In this document: in pieces, positions 23,347 through 36,130 of the stretch
Layout of the letters: the number at the start of each line of letters is the position of its first letter
Position numbering within the stretch: position 1 is the stretch's first letter
Origin: Zymoseptoria tritici IPO323
Lineage: Eukaryota; Ascomycota; Dothideomycetes; Mycosphaerellales; Mycosphaerellaceae
Direction of reading: 5' to 3'
NCBI RefSeq assembly: GCF_000219625.1
Contig: NC_018209.1
Span: 868,001 to 932,000 of the forward strand
Length of the DNA stretch: 64,000 nucleotides
The notes under the pieces: model-generated
What the model was told of the DNA's origin: nothing
The model's input: only the letters and a program-made list of their open reading frames with translations
Database searches by the model: none
Made by a program: the position numbers and the translations under genes

Positions 23347-26300
23347 GGGATCTGTCAGGAGATCTGGTGTTCAGCGGAGTTTGGTGTTCGTTCATGGCAT
23401 AGGATGGAATGCGGGATACTGGACGTTATTGGAAGTTCTACTACAGAGCCTGTATGGCACGAATGCGATATGTCCTCACTACTTTCATCCCACGATCCAC
23501 CGATGCAGATCGAAAGCCGTGCTTTTCGACTCGCACTGTCCAGTCGTTCCCCTGGTCCATCTGGACTTCCCTGGTCTCTTCTAGACTTCACCCCTTTGGC
23601 ATTTCATTCTGGTCTGTTCTAGACTTCAGTCCTTGGCATTTCATTCGCGACCCTTGGGGGTTGGTTGTTTCAGAGACCCTTGAGCCTTGGGGGTAAGCTG
23701 TGTGAGCTTCGCGATGAAACATTCCCGGATGAGCTCGGCTGAATGCGCTAGCGGTGTGTGATGAGATTTTGGCCGTGAAGGATGAGTTGATGCGATCGAT
23801 GGAGCGATCGAGTCCAGACTACTCCGTGTGAGCATCTGCGAAATTGATCATTGGAATACCCATGGACTGCCGAGTGGGCTGAAACCACAACGTCAGAAAA
23901 TCGCGATTATCAGTCATCAACGAGCGATGTTTGAAGTTCCAAAGGAGGGTGTTGCGATCGGAACTCGCTGCGACCCAGTCGGAGGCCGTGTGCGGTCTCG
24001 TGGAATGTAGCGGTGTAGAGCTGGTTGTGGATGATAGGTCATCTTGCATCGCGAGTCTAGCGGCTGAAACGTGAAGTGCTTGTGCCTATAGTGTCTTTGT
24101 TGGGCTATCCTGGCGATACCATTAGAGTTACCATTGCCTCGGGACGGACGTAGGTTGGAGGCCTTGGATGTTCTGCACTTCGCCTTGTGCGTTGAGTTCT
24201 TGGTGACGGGACAGGTTGGCGCATAAGTAGAAGATGGGGAGTGATAGTGTGGTAAGCTATATGTTAGCTGCGGTTGATATGAGCTGTACTTGATTGTTCA
24301 GTGGGATCCTGGCCGAGGGGAGCCGACGATCGGGAACTAAGTCTCCTGCTCGATGGTCGTTACTTCTCGTGAAGGCGTATTACTGCCAGAACAGAGTCTC
24401 TTCATCGGGTATCGCGCACTACATTGTCGCTTCATTATCAGCCATGCTTACCACGCGCGCGTAGATCTATCGGGTGGATCACGATTGCACGTGGTATAGC
24501 GACTCAGTTTCCGCTCCCATGCAAGCCATGAATCGGAGCCCATGAAGTCGATCTCTCCCGTCGCAAGAACGACCTCGCACGGAGACCAAACGAAGGACAT
24601 CAGCGATGACTTGTACGATGGCAGCGCGAGCGGTCCACGTGGTTCGTATCTCGTTGTGAACCCATCGCACAGCATGCATCGGGAGTGTGGTCATCGAAAT
24701 GACAGGTCGTGCGTTCCCGACGGCCGTCAAGAGCAAACCTGTGCATGTTTCGTCGTTCCGATGTAGTGCATGACTATTTTGTCTTCAGCCTCAATGTGAA
24801 CGAAATCGAGCCGCTGAACATATACCGAGCACATAACATACAGGTGAGGCCGCCGCCGTTGGCTTGTGATATTCTCGGCATGGCCGGCCGAGTCCCACTT
24901 TTTCCATCTGGACTGAGAGACCCTGAAATGCCATACAATCTCCGGACGTGTGGATCACTTCGCCTTGTGCCGTTGATCGCTTTCAGGAGGTGAGGTCCGG
25001 CATCCGACGATCAGGACTGTCGAGATGAATCAGAATCCAGGCACACCTCATCATTGCGATTCGACAAATTCTTCGCGGTCAGCTGTGCAAGGTGAGTACC
25101 CATGTATATGTCTGAGATAGACGCCGAGAGCCGCCATTCGCCAGACCAGATCGATGCACAGATGCGGGTTGCAGATCTCGACAGCGCGCGTGCGTCTTCT
25201 GCCGCCTATACTCGAATCAAATCCACTCTAGACCCCAATGTTAGCAAAGACATGCTTTGCAGGATGCGCAGATGGGTGTAGTGATCAGCCGAGTGCAGCC
25301 AATCTCAGGGTTCCTGCACAAGCTTGGTTCTGGCCGGTGGTTGTCGTCTCTGCTTCGTGTTGGCGTGATCGGCAGGAACACGATGATGGGGAGCAGCAAC
25401 GCAACCTCCTTTTTTGAACGACTCTGGTTGAATGGGAAACGCGAACGAATATTGGATGAGCAGAGTGCTTTGTGGCTGTGAAGTCTGGAATTGTCTCACC
25501 GCGCCTCGCGAGGCTGACTGAGCACCGTGGAACGTTGCGCTGTGGAAGAGCCTAGGTAGGTTAGATCGACTCATCAATATCTGGTACCGTGGACGGCGGG
25601 TGGTTCGGGCATTTGTTGCCTGAGTGATATGACGATGAGGATGGGCGATGATCCCATGGTTCATACAATGTTGACGACACAGCAGAACCAACGAGCTGGT
25701 CCTCCATGATTGATGTACATACCATATGTACGCACGGCAGATCAGCGATGTGGTTGCGGGGTGGGTTTCAACTTTCAAGAGGATGATTAGAGTGCAGACG
25801 GACGTGGGTGGACATGTCCAAGGTTTATGTTCAGGGGCTTGAGTGGGTTGATGAGCTCTGTGAAAGGCAGGCCACGCGGGCCCGAGGGGTGACAAGGTGA
25901 CACAGCAGCTATGGCCCTGCCCTGTTCATCAGAGGCCGTCCCGTTCATTATTCAATGCGCTTCTGTGCAGGGCCGGGACGAGAACACGAGAAGCGTGTTT
26001 CATTCATCCAAGGGGACTGCCACGGATGAGATGAGGAGGGATTGACGCATACCAGCGGCGGTGAGCTTCACGAAATATCCTTCCTTGAATGTTCATCATC
26101 AATGTCATCAATCTTATCAATATCAACACTTCCGTCCCATCGACTTCATAATTAAACTTCCGTGGTGATCGTGTGGTGATCGTGCTCTCAAGGCGCGCTT
26201 TCAATCCCTGGGCTGTTTCTGCCCTGCCCTGCCCTGCTACCGACTCCACTCTCACATTGCTTCCTCAGCTACAACACTTTCTCACTGCATTCCATACCTC

Positions 26301-26513
26301 GACATTCTGTCCATCCAACAGGCGGTGCGGGCATCGCTGCTCTGGGGATCTTCTAATATATGCAATAGTCGAGCAGTCCGCTGACTCGTGTCTCTGGACC
26401 TCAATATCAACCCGTCGTCGCATCAGGGCGTTCCCAGGAGCGAGCGGCGACCCTTCACCGCACACGATCGATAGTCCTGCCACGCCGCTGCGACCACCAC
26501 CGACATCGCCGCG
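23347..26513. other. gene-poor stretch, about 3.2 kb
   Basis: No reading frame here shows a recognisable domain or a convincing spliced structure on either strand. Small direct repeats occur: TTGGCATTTCATTC appears at about 23599 and 23634, CACTTCGCCTTGTGC at about 24177 and 24955, and CCCTG is repeated at 26221-26236. Part of it must be the promoter and leader of the LIM-RhoGAP gene, and part the MCM3 3' flank. A possible two-exon 49-codon frame (25025-25091, 25162-25244) has good splice words but no supporting motif. Confidence 0.5.
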
Positions 26514-29500
26514 ATGGAGTCGCCCGGTGCATATCCCGAGTCTCCGACGGAACAGGACGATGTCGTCTACCCATGCAAGGGCTGTGGAGAGGTCAGGAGA
26601 ATGGAAATCAGGTCAGGGAGCTGTTGCTAACGTCAATGTCTGCTATAGATTTTGGAAGAGGGCAAAGCATTCGAACTTGGTGAGTGAGAGAAATCTTGAT
26701 ATCCACGCGACGCAGTGCTGACCCGCCATCAGCCGGCAATCGCTGGCACATCGACTGCTTTCGCTGCAATACCTGCGGAACTCTCCTCGACTCGGACGCG
26801 AATCTCCTCCTCCTCGGCGACGGATCGCTCATCTGCAATAACTGCACCTACAGCTGCAATGCGTGCGGCAACAAAATCGAGGACCTCGCCATCTTGACCG
26901 GTGATCAAGCTTTCTGCTCTGGTTGCTTTAGGTGTCGTAACTGTAAGAGGAAGATCGAGAACCTACGATACGCGCGCACGTCACAAGGCATATTCTGTAT
27001 GAGCTGTCATGAGAGTCTAATGGCGAGGCGAAGAAAGAAAGCGCGGACACCCAAGGCAGCAGCTGGATCATCGGGCGCGCCAGAAAAGGCTCTACCATCG
27101 CTGCCTCCTGGTGCCGCGCACTCGGCTGCTTTCACTCCAGACCTCGAAACGCCGCCTGGTGATAAAGGTTCGGGCACACCGAGCACACAGCCAGCGTCGC
27201 CCAGAGACAGACTGTCCAACTCGCGCAATGGTGCGTCAGCCAGTAAGTATCAGCGCGATGTGCCGCCATTGTCCGACGGTGCGCGTCGAGATGGGTTCAC
27301 AGGCGTTCCGTGGCTGAAACGACTGACACTAACTGACGCAACCTCAGATGGTCCCACACTGCCTGCCAGTACCTACAACGAGGTTCGACCTTCGAATGCC
27401 GCATCGCCATCGACCGAGGACGAGGACGGCTCGGAGCAGGGATTCCTCCCCATGGCCTTCGACCCCACCCCTGTCGCCGCTCCGCAGCTCAGTATACCAC
27501 GCAAGCAGATCCAACGGCCGCACGATCCGTCTCCACCAGTGCAAAAGGAGAATCAGCCGGTGGATTACTTCGGCAGGAATGGAAGGTTGTCGGCCAGCTC
27601 CGCCCTCCGAAATGGCCTCAAGGAAGAGTCTGGGTTCGGCAGCGGAACGGCGGCATCGTCAAGATCGGTGTCCACAGAACGAGAGCAAGAGCGCGCTGCT
27701 GCGAAGCCTAGCCCTCACGTTCTGCAGCAAGACAAGGGACGACACTCGACGAAGAATACTCCTGCACTGAGCGGTGGCTCGCCTCTGGTATCGAATGGTC
27801 AAGACAAAGCAGGCAAATCCAGAGTTTCCACGGACACCTTCACATTGCAAGAGGCGCCGAAAGCAAAGAAGGGATCTTCTCGACGCAATTCGAAAGGAGG
27901 CGTGTCACCGATCGACACTCAGTCAAAAGATCCGAACGCTAACAAACCAGTATCACCTCTATCCGCTGATTCGCAGAATTCTGTAAATCCGTTCGACGAG
28001 CCCAGGCACAAGGCAGGCCAACATCCTGCTGCAGGTTCACCTGCGGTACCCGTCCCGCCACCACGGAGTGCAGAGCGCGGTCTACCTGCGAGAGGCGACT
28101 CACTTGCTACGGCTGCAGCTGCCGCGACGCGACTGCAGCAAGCTACTCATGATTCATCATTGCAAGCAACCTCAGGACATGAGCGGAACAAATCTACTGG
28201 TTCGATCAAGCTACAACTAGCAGATCCGCAAAGACCGCGGATGAGCGCTGACGGGCTTCCATTGAGATCGGCGAACAGACCAAGTGCTCCCAGCAAGTCC
28301 GTCGCCAACGACGATTTCATCACTCCTCGACACGCGCCTCCACCGCCTGCTGGCGAGCGACATCGACACAATGATTCTATCAGTACCCTGCAGAGCGAAG
28401 ATCGTCCTTCCATCGATGGTCACATGGGACTGCACGGTGCAGGTCTTCCGAAGTACAGTCTTGATGGTGGATTCTCCATGGACGATGAAATGGGTAGAAT
28501 CCTACGTGGCGAGCAAAGTCAGGAGCCCGGACAAACATCCTCGCCTTCGGTCTTGCGCCGCGTCTCCAACGCCGTGAAGCATGGCAGGAGTTTCAGCGAT
28601 CGAGCAGCCACTACGACTAAATCTCCCAACGCCGATTCATCCGAGATCAGCTCACCGAGCATCACGTCGCCTACTTCAGCAGATGGTCTGGAGTCGCTGC
28701 GCACATCCTTACGACGAGCGCAGAATCACATCGCGGAGCTGGAGTCTGAGAAACTTTCACTGCAAGACAAACTCGACGGTTCCAGCGAGATCAAAGCCGT
28801 GAACAACGAGCTCAATGCAAAGCGCAATACCATGGCATTCTTGGACACCCAACGAGAGATGGTCGTGCGCGAATTGGAAATCATGACAGAACATCTTAGC
28901 AAAGCCAAGGACAACAACCAACCTTTGGATCTGGCTTCATTAAAGACGAGCATTCTCAAGGACTTTGCCGAATCTCTCCAGAAGCTGAAGCAGAACATGA
29001 GCTCAGAGATAGAGGATCTCATGCACAAGCGCAGCGAGCTGACTGATGAGATTGGCAACCTCATTCAGATGAAAGACAAGGGTTTCCAGGAATACGAAAC
29101 GCTGTCGAGTAAGAACGCGCAACTGGTTCACCACAACAACGAACTGCTCCGGAACATCCAGGGTGTGTATCAGGACAACCGTGTGGCGAATGGTGCGGAT
29201 AAATCTACCAATGGTCTGGGTATCTTCCACCCGTCTGCGAAGGTCGAAACTCCCGGCAGCCAGTCGGAGATGCGAAATCTCAACCTCGTCAACACGGATC
29301 CATCAATGCCGAATCTGCTGCATGATACAGAAGCCGAGCCAGCTGCAGTTCTGACGGCGCCACAAGTCGTGAACATCCGCAAGGGCGCAAAGCCAAACAA
29401 ATTCAACTGGCGACGAGGCGGCGAAAAAATCACGGGTACCCTGACCAAGGGCATCAAGGGCGCCTTCGTGAATAACGAGAAGGGCCAAGGCAACTACTCG

Positions 29501-30334
29501 ATTGGAATGCCGTACAACAACTCTCATCAGGCTGTCGGCGGTAGCGATGGCGGCAGCATGCACAGTGGTAAGATGGGATCCGACTTTGGCTTGTTTCCAC
29601 AAAAGAACGGCGGCGCTACGCACCTGAAGAACAACAGCAGCAGCAATCTTGTCATCGGCAACGATCCTTCCGGTAAGTTATGCAAGCATCACGTGCTCGA
29701 AGATCCCCTTCTAACCTCGCCTATAGTCCTCTTCGGCTCCGAGTTGTCCGCCCGCTGCGCCTTCGAGAAGCTGCCCGTTCCCAGCATCGTAACTCACTGT
29801 ATCACTCAGGTCGAAGCGCGTGGTATCTCCGTCGAAGGCGTGTACCGCAAATCCGGCGGCGCCGGCCAAGTCAAAATCGTCCAAACCGGTTTCGAAAAGG
29901 ACGCCAACTACGACATCTCCGACGAGGACCTCGACATCCACGCTGTGACCTCCGCGCTGAAACAGTATTTCCGCAAACTCCCCACGCCGCTTATCACCTA
30001 CGATGTCTACGACCTCCTACTCGAAGCGGGCCAGGTCGGCAAGGACGGTGGCGCGGCTGGCAAGGAGAAGCAGACGCTCGCGTTGAGAGCTGCGGTGGAT
30101 GAGTTACCGGAAGCGCATCGCGTCACGTTGAGGACGCTTGTCCGCCACTTGACCAAGGTCATGGCGTACGAGCCGCAGAATTTGATGACGCCGTTGAACT
30201 TGGCGGTGGTGTTTGCACCGACGATTATGCGCCCGTTGAGCATTGAAAGGGAGATGACGGACATGCAAAGTCAGAGGACGGCGGTGCAGGCGATGTTGGA
30301 GTTGAGTAAGGGGATCTTCGAGGAGGGAGAGTGA
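26514..30334 (+). CDS. LIM-domain Rho GTPase-activating protein (Rga type)
   Basis: Exons 26514-26591, 26649-26679, 26733-29672 and 29727-30334 encode about 1218 residues. Two tandem LIM domains occupy about residues 23-150: CKGC starts the first, WHIDCFRCNTC sits in its middle, and the second runs CNACGNKI to CMSCHESL. A Ser/Pro-rich disordered region follows, then coiled coils at about 670-800 (LRRAQNHIAELESEKLSLQ). The C-terminal RhoGAP domain starts at FGSELSARCAFEKLP, carries the arginine finger in EGVYRKSGG, and ends with NLAVVFAPTIMRP. The layout is that of yeast Rga1/Rga2, which switch off Cdc42/Rho at polarity sites. A further 105-bp segment (27243-27347) has perfect intron signals but also reads in frame. 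The start follows from the first LIM cysteines, which need exon 1. Confidence 0.9.
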
Positions 30335-31203
30335 AGAGTGCATTGATGGCGATGAAGCCTGAATTGATTTGGGACCAAGATGATGGACTCTTGGAACGGC
30401 CCTCAAGCGAATTGCTCCGAGGCCTCTGAAGGCTGGATCCGCGGATGCGCCGTACTGCGCCGCATGGCAGAGACGAGCGCCGTCCGGAATTTGCTTTGCG
30501 ACTTCTCTTCTCAACCGATTCGGGCCACGGCCAATTTTTGCTGCGGTTGCCATTGAGCGAGGGAAGCGAGCACGGGATACGATATTGCTTGCTTTTGGGA
30601 ATCTGGAAAGAAAGGCAGAGAGGACAGGATCGATACGAGACTGTCGTGGTTCCTGTTACGATCATGCAGAGGTTGGATTCGAGGGAGGTGGGTTGGCAGA
30701 GGGGATCGTGTAGATGTTTTGTTGTGATACGGCAGAACGAGAAAGGGTGACTTTGGGGTTCTTGAGATGTTGTATTAGCGAGGGAATGATATGAGCGAGA
30801 ACTTTTTGATGTTGATCCATATCGTGGTTCTTGCACGATCCGTGTCGTGTGATCCATGGTCTCGTCTATGTGAAGCCTACCACTGGTACTGTTTCCGCTG
30901 CATGGTTCGCCTTGTACTTCTGCTGAACGACAAGGTCGAGCGGAGCATGAGGGCACCGATACTTGTATACATGTCAGGGCAAACGGAAGAGAAGACGTCT
31001 GCAGTAACACTCCTCCTCTCATCAGCAGCACGGGTGGACTCGGACAAAGCTCCCGTCCTCTCTCACGCCGTCATTGGCTGCTGAGAGCTCCCGGTTCGGC
31101 GCTCCAACATTTTGTCTCGCCGAAACACCTCTCCCATCGTCCACCACCTCTCCTACCACAAAAACATCCACCATCCAAACCTCACTTCATCACAATCGTC
31201 GCC
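30335..31203. other. intergenic, about 870 bp
   Basis: This is the 3' flank of the RhoGAP gene and the promoter of malate dehydrogenase. The last 80 bp before the MDH ATG are C/A/T-rich leader, typical of a strongly expressed fungal gene. No other feature is seen. Confidence 0.6.
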
Positions 31204-32440
31204 ATGTTCGCCGCTCGCGCTACCAAGTCCTTCATGGGCGCTGCCGTCCAGCGCAGAGCTTTCTCCGCTTCTGCTAGCAACGTATGTTGATCCTTGATGC
31301 TGGCGAGCTCCAATGCTCCATCGGGCGGCTGAAGAAAGATTTATTGGAATCCACACTGACAATGCTTCTCTTTCCAGCTCTCCAAGGTCGTCGTCCTCGG
31401 CGCCGGTGGTGGCATTGGCCAGCCGCTGTCCCTCCTCCTCAAGCTCAACCCGCGCGTCACTGAGCTCGCCCTCTACGATATCAAGGGCGCTCCAGGTGTT
31501 GCCGCTGATGTTGGACATATCAACACCAAGAGCACTGTAAGATGGATCATACGATGAGAGACAGGTGGACGGTATATTGATGGATGCGACAGGTCACTGG
31601 ATACTCCCCCGACGGCGAGGGTCTTGGTGCTTGCTTGAAGGGCGCTGAGATCGTGGTCATCCCCGCTGGTGTTCCTCGCAAGCCTGGCATGACCCGTGAT
31701 GGTATGGTTGATCGCAAGGAGAGGTCCTATGCTCATGCTGACGATATCACTCAGACCTGTTCAACACCAACGCCTCCATCGTCCGCGACCTCGCCAAGGC
31801 CGCCGCAAAGCACTGCCCCGAGGCCTCCCTCCTCGTCATCTCCAACCCTGTCAACAGCACCGTGCCCATCACCGCCGAGGTCTTCAAGGCCGCGGGCGTC
31901 TACAATCCCAAGAAGCTCTTCGGCGTGACCACCCTCGACGTCGTGCGCGCCAGCCGCTTCATCTCGCAGATCAAGTCCTCGGACCCCGCCAACGAGAAGG
32001 TGACCGTCGTGGGCGGCCACTCCGGCGAGACGATCGTGCCGCTTCTCAGCCAGGCAGGCCACAAGCTCGAGGGCGACGAGTTGGCCAACTACATCAAGCG
32101 CGTGCAGTTCGGTGGTGACGAGGTTGTCAAGGCCAAGGACGGTGCTGGTTCCGCTACCCTCTCTATGGCTATGGCTGGTGCTCGCTTCACCGAGTCCCTG
32201 CTCAAGGCCGCCCAGGGCGAGAAGAACGTCAAGGAGGAGACTTACGTCGACTCCCCGCTGTACAAGGACCAGGGCGTCAACTACTTCTCTTCGACCGTGA
32301 CTCTGGGACCGAACGGCGTGGAGGAGATCCACCCCGTTGGCAAGATCACCGAGCACGAGCAGGGTCTTCTTGATGTGTGCTTGAAGGACTTGAAGAAGAA
32401 CATTGAGAAGGGTGAGCAGTGGGTTAAGGAGAACCCGTAG
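31204..32440 (+). CDS. malate dehydrogenase, mitochondrial
   Basis: Four exons (31204-31281, 31378-31536, 31593-31701, 31755-32440) encode 343 residues. Exon 1 is a mitochondrial presequence ([20 protein letters not shown]). The NAD-binding loop is [19 protein letters not shown]. The mobile substrate loop [12 protein letters not shown] is split by intron 3. The catalytic His lies in [11 protein letters not shown] and NPVNSTVPI is conserved. The enzyme interconverts malate and oxaloacetate with NAD in the TCA cycle. Codon use from exon 2 on is strongly C-ending, as in highly expressed genes. The C-terminus (WVKENP) has no peroxisomal signal, and the presequence fixes the mitochondrial isoform. 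Confidence 0.96.
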
Positions 32441-33335
32441 ATCATTGGTTAGGAATGAGAAGTGTGCGTTGGAGGGAGTGGACGGAAGTTGTGACAAGAC
32501 TACTACATACGAGGGAGGCTTGTTGGCAGACGACTGTGCGCTCTAGGCGAGGAGGGTAGAGGCATGGAGTCGTCGCTTTGAGCTTCTGTGGCCTAGCTGT
32601 AGATTTATCCGCATTGCAAATGTTCTCTAGCGGTCTGTTGCATCCAATGTTGTCGAGTTTTCGAACGAACGTGATGGCATACATCCGCAACATTGCTGAG
32701 ACACGAAGGGCACATACCCGACTCTTTCGCACATGATGCCTAGGCGTCCTTTCGGCTGTATAGTTCATCTCGTCGACATTCCTCGGCATCTTACCATCAC
32801 GCTCATATCTCGGACATATACAAGTGAGTAGACTCGGCCGTAGAGGCTGGCCCCATGTCCAGTGCCCCGGACCTGGCGCGTGCTCACTTTCACGATCACA
32901 CGTCACAGGATATCTGCAGGGGGTTTGAGCCTCATCATTCACAGCGGCACGATCAAAGAGGCTTGTTCCATGCTTCGTCAACAACTACATCTCGTCCGAG
33001 GATCTCAAACTGGAGGAAAACATCAAATACGCCGACTCTCGATCTTCCCAGTGCATAGAAGAGAAATTGTTCGAAGTCATTAAAACAGCCCCCACACTTT
33101 CACGGCAAACTCCCGGACAACGGCCCAGATCGATCTTCTTGAGCCGAGGTTCCTTCGGAGCGGACGGTAGCTGCACGGCGACGCACCTCTCTGCCACCAA
33201 ATCGCGAAGCTGGTCATTTTTTACCTTGCACTGCTTACCCGGCGAAGTACCTTGGACACCTATCGCTTGATATATCAATTTGCCGAGCAACGACCTTTTC
33301 TTTTTTCCCTTCCCTCTTGACTCTTGCGAATTGGG
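32441..33335. other. intergenic, about 900 bp
   Basis: This is the 3' flank of malate dehydrogenase and the promoter/leader of carnitine acetyltransferase. The leader just before 33336 is pyrimidine-rich (TTTTCTTTTTTCCC near 33295-33310). No further gene is supported. Confidence 0.6.
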
Positions 33336-35471
33336 ATGTTTGGCGCGATCGCGAGACGGCGGGCCTTGTATACTGCTGCGACTCCTACGACTACCTCTCT
33401 TCTGCAACGAGGCTTGATTGCGAATGTGAGTGTTGTTGTATTGTTGCTTGCGAGGATGGTTTGGAGCTTGGTTGGCTGACTTTGGGAGTAGAGATTCAGA
33501 ATGGCTCCTCAACAGAAGCGCGGCAACAGTGGTCTGCCTGAGAGTGAGTATGGTCGTGGAGAAGGATTGTCGAAAGTGGTTGGCACTAATCATCCTCCTC
33601 CACGCAGACTACAAGGAGGACCACGCCCAAGGTGCCATGCTCCGATATGAGGACTCCCTCCCACATCTACCAATCCCTACCCTCGACGAGACCGCCAAGC
33701 GCTACATCAAGTCGGTCCACCCTCTCCTCACCGACGCCGAGTTCGAGACCACGAAAAAGGCCGTCGAGGCTTTCGTCAAGCCAGGCGCCATTGGACACCA
33801 GCTACAAGAGAGGTTGCAAAAGCGTGCCAGCGATCCCAACGTTCGCAACTGGCTGTCCGAGTGGTGGAACGATGCGGCATACCTAGGATACCGCGATCCG
33901 GTCGTACCATACGTGTCGTACTTTTACAGCCACCGCGACGACAAGAAGCGAAGGGACCCGGCCAAGCGTGCGGCGGCTATTACCTTCGCCTCGCTGGAGT
34001 TCAAGAAGCAGGTGGATGACAAGTCGCTCGAGCCCGAGTACATGAAGAAGCTCCCCATGGCCATGTCTTCGTACCACTGGATGTTCAACGCTTGCCGCAT
34101 CCCAGCGAAACCCTCTGACTACCCCGTCAAGTACAACGCGAAAGAGCACGAGTACATTATTGCAATCCGCAAGAATGCTTTCTTCAAGGTTCCCACTCAC
34201 CACAACGGACAGCAGCTCAGCGCCAAGGAGCTCGAGCACCAATTCAAGCGTGTCTACGAGACGGCAGACAAAGCTCCCGCAGTCGGCATCATGACGACCG
34301 AGAACCGCGACAACTGGACTGAGATGCGCGAACGTCTGATCAAATCCAATCCAGCCAACAAAACCGTCCTCGAAGCCCTCGAAGCCTCCGCCTTCGTCGT
34401 CTGCCTCGACGACGCCTCCCCCATCACCCTCTCCGAGCGCGCCGACCAATACTGGCACGGCGACGGCTCCAACCGCTGGTTCGACAAGCCCATCCAATTC
34501 ATCGTCAACGAAAACGGCACTTCCGGCTTCACGGGCGAACACTCCATGATGGACGGCACGCCCACCCACCGCCTCAACGACACAATCATGCACTGGATCT
34601 TCAACGACAAACTCGACTTCGACGCCCCAACCCTCCGCTCCACCATTCCCGACCCGCAACCCCTCCGCTTCCAACTCTCCGGCGAAAACCACGCCGACGT
34701 CGCCCTCGCGCAAACCCACCACGTCGGCCTCATCTCCCAACACGAACTCCGCGTCGAAGCCTTCCAGGGCTACGGCAAGGGCGCGATGAAGAAGTTCAAG
34801 TGCTCTCCGGACGCGTACGTGCAGATGATCATCCAACTCGCCTACCACAAATTCTACGGCAAGAACCGTCCCACGTACGAATCCGCCGCGACCCGTCGTT
34901 TCCAGGAGGGTCGTACTGAGACTTGCCGTACCGTTTCGGACGAGAGCGTGGCATTTTGCAACGCCATGGCACACCCGCTTAGCACGGACGAGGAGTGCCG
35001 AAAACTCTTCCGCAATGCGTTGAAGGCTCACGGGGAGTACATCACCGCTGCGAGTGACGGCAAGGGAGTGGATCGCCATCTATTCGGATTGAAGAAGTTG
35101 TTGCAGCAGGGTGAGGAGGTACCCGAGATTTTCAAGGATCCCGCGTACACGTATTCGTCGTCGTGGTACATCTCGAGTTCGCAACTCAGTTCGGAGTACT
35201 ACAATGGATATGGATGGAGTCAGGTTATTGATGCTGGGTTTGGGTGAGTGATCTATCCCAATCCGAATCCGATGAGGCAGAGTGTGAGTGTGGATGGGTT
35301 TGCTAATGAGTGACGAATAGAATCGCCTACATGATCAACGAAAACAGCATCCAGTTCAACATTGTCAGCAAGAATTTGGGATCGGAGAGGATGGCGTTCT
35401 TTTTGAACCAGAGCGCGTTGGATATTCGGGAGATTTTGGCGAGTGAGGAGCAGCCTAAAGCGAAGTTGTAG
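33336..35471 (+). CDS. carnitine O-acetyltransferase, probable dual mitochondrial/peroxisomal
   Basis: Exons 33336-33425, 33492-33543, 33608-35243 and 35321-35471 encode 642 residues. Exon 1 is an Arg-rich presequence (MFGAIARRRALYTAATPTTT). The catalytic His is in GFTGEHSMMDGTP and the carnitine/CoA region includes YYNGYGWSQV. The protein ends in AKL, a peroxisomal targeting signal type 1. An in-frame second ATG at 33501 (MAPQQKRG) would give a form without the presequence. Yeast Cat2 and Aspergillus homologues are known to be dually targeted this way, moving acetyl units between organelles. Two acceptors 8 bp apart end intron 1. The TAG acceptor (exon from 33492) keeps the long frame; the CAG acceptor (exon from 33500) breaks it, leaving the second ATG. 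Confidence 0.93.
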
Positions 35472-36130
35472 ATGACTGTCACGACATGCATCCAGAGGAT
35501 TTCGATTCCTTGATACGATATTCTTTCTGTGTTGTGGAGGCAGATTTTGTGGTCGTTACTGCGAGACTGCGTCGTGAGTGGGTTTCGGACAGACTGAGGG
35601 AGAGAATGATTGCTTGGAGGCGAGAGGTTGGAGGATGATTTGGGACGATTTGCATGGATTAGAGTGGATGGAGGATGTCTGTAAAATGTAGTTGGAATGT
35701 TTGGAGCGATCTAGACCTACCATATATGCATGTGGAAGCCAAGTCATCGGCGTCTCAGCTTTTAGTCTTTGATGATGGTAGTATTGCATGCTGCGTAAAG
35801 ATTAAGTATATCAGTAATCGGTCTATCAGAGTGGCAGCTAGTTCAAGCTTCTTCACTCGCCTCCATTCGAACATTCAGATGCTGGGCAGAATTCGGACGG
35901 AGCATTATGAAGAACTTCAAATGTCATACCCATGGCGAATCTTGACACGCCGATCGGAGCGTTTCAAATTTGTAATTCGAAAAGAACTTGGTGTTGCATT
36001 TGGTATGTACATCACCACGTTGTGCTCTTGATACCTTCGCCACATGTTGACGTTTGCTCGCGATGAGATTCCATCCAGTTTCTCGGCGTTCCTTCCTCCC
36101 TCTCCCTGCCCTCCACTCCGTGTACCGTGC
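35472..36130. other. intergenic between convergent genes, about 660 bp
   Basis: This lies between the ends of carnitine acetyltransferase (+) and the 94-aa gene (-). Beyond 35700 it is more A/T-rich than its surroundings. No RNA gene or coding signal is recognised. Confidence 0.55.

Noticed and set aside
25025..25244. Two-exon 49-codon frame with GTGAGT donor and CACAG acceptor
   Set aside because: The splice words are good but the product has no signal peptide, domain or complete zinc-cluster pattern, so chance is likely.
25305..25895. 196-codon open frame on the minus strand in the gene-poor stretch
   Set aside because: Composition rich in His, Arg, Thr and Pro, no motif, overlapping open frames on the other strand, no splice partner found.
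31751..32497. 248-codon open frame on the minus strand
   Set aside because: Antisense shadow of malate dehydrogenase exon 4, whose biased codon use suppresses stops on the other strand.
33883..35079. 398-codon open frame on the minus strand
   Set aside because: It lies wholly inside the carnitine acetyltransferase gene, in antisense. Its Val/Gly/Glu-rich composition follows from C-ending codons on the sense strand.
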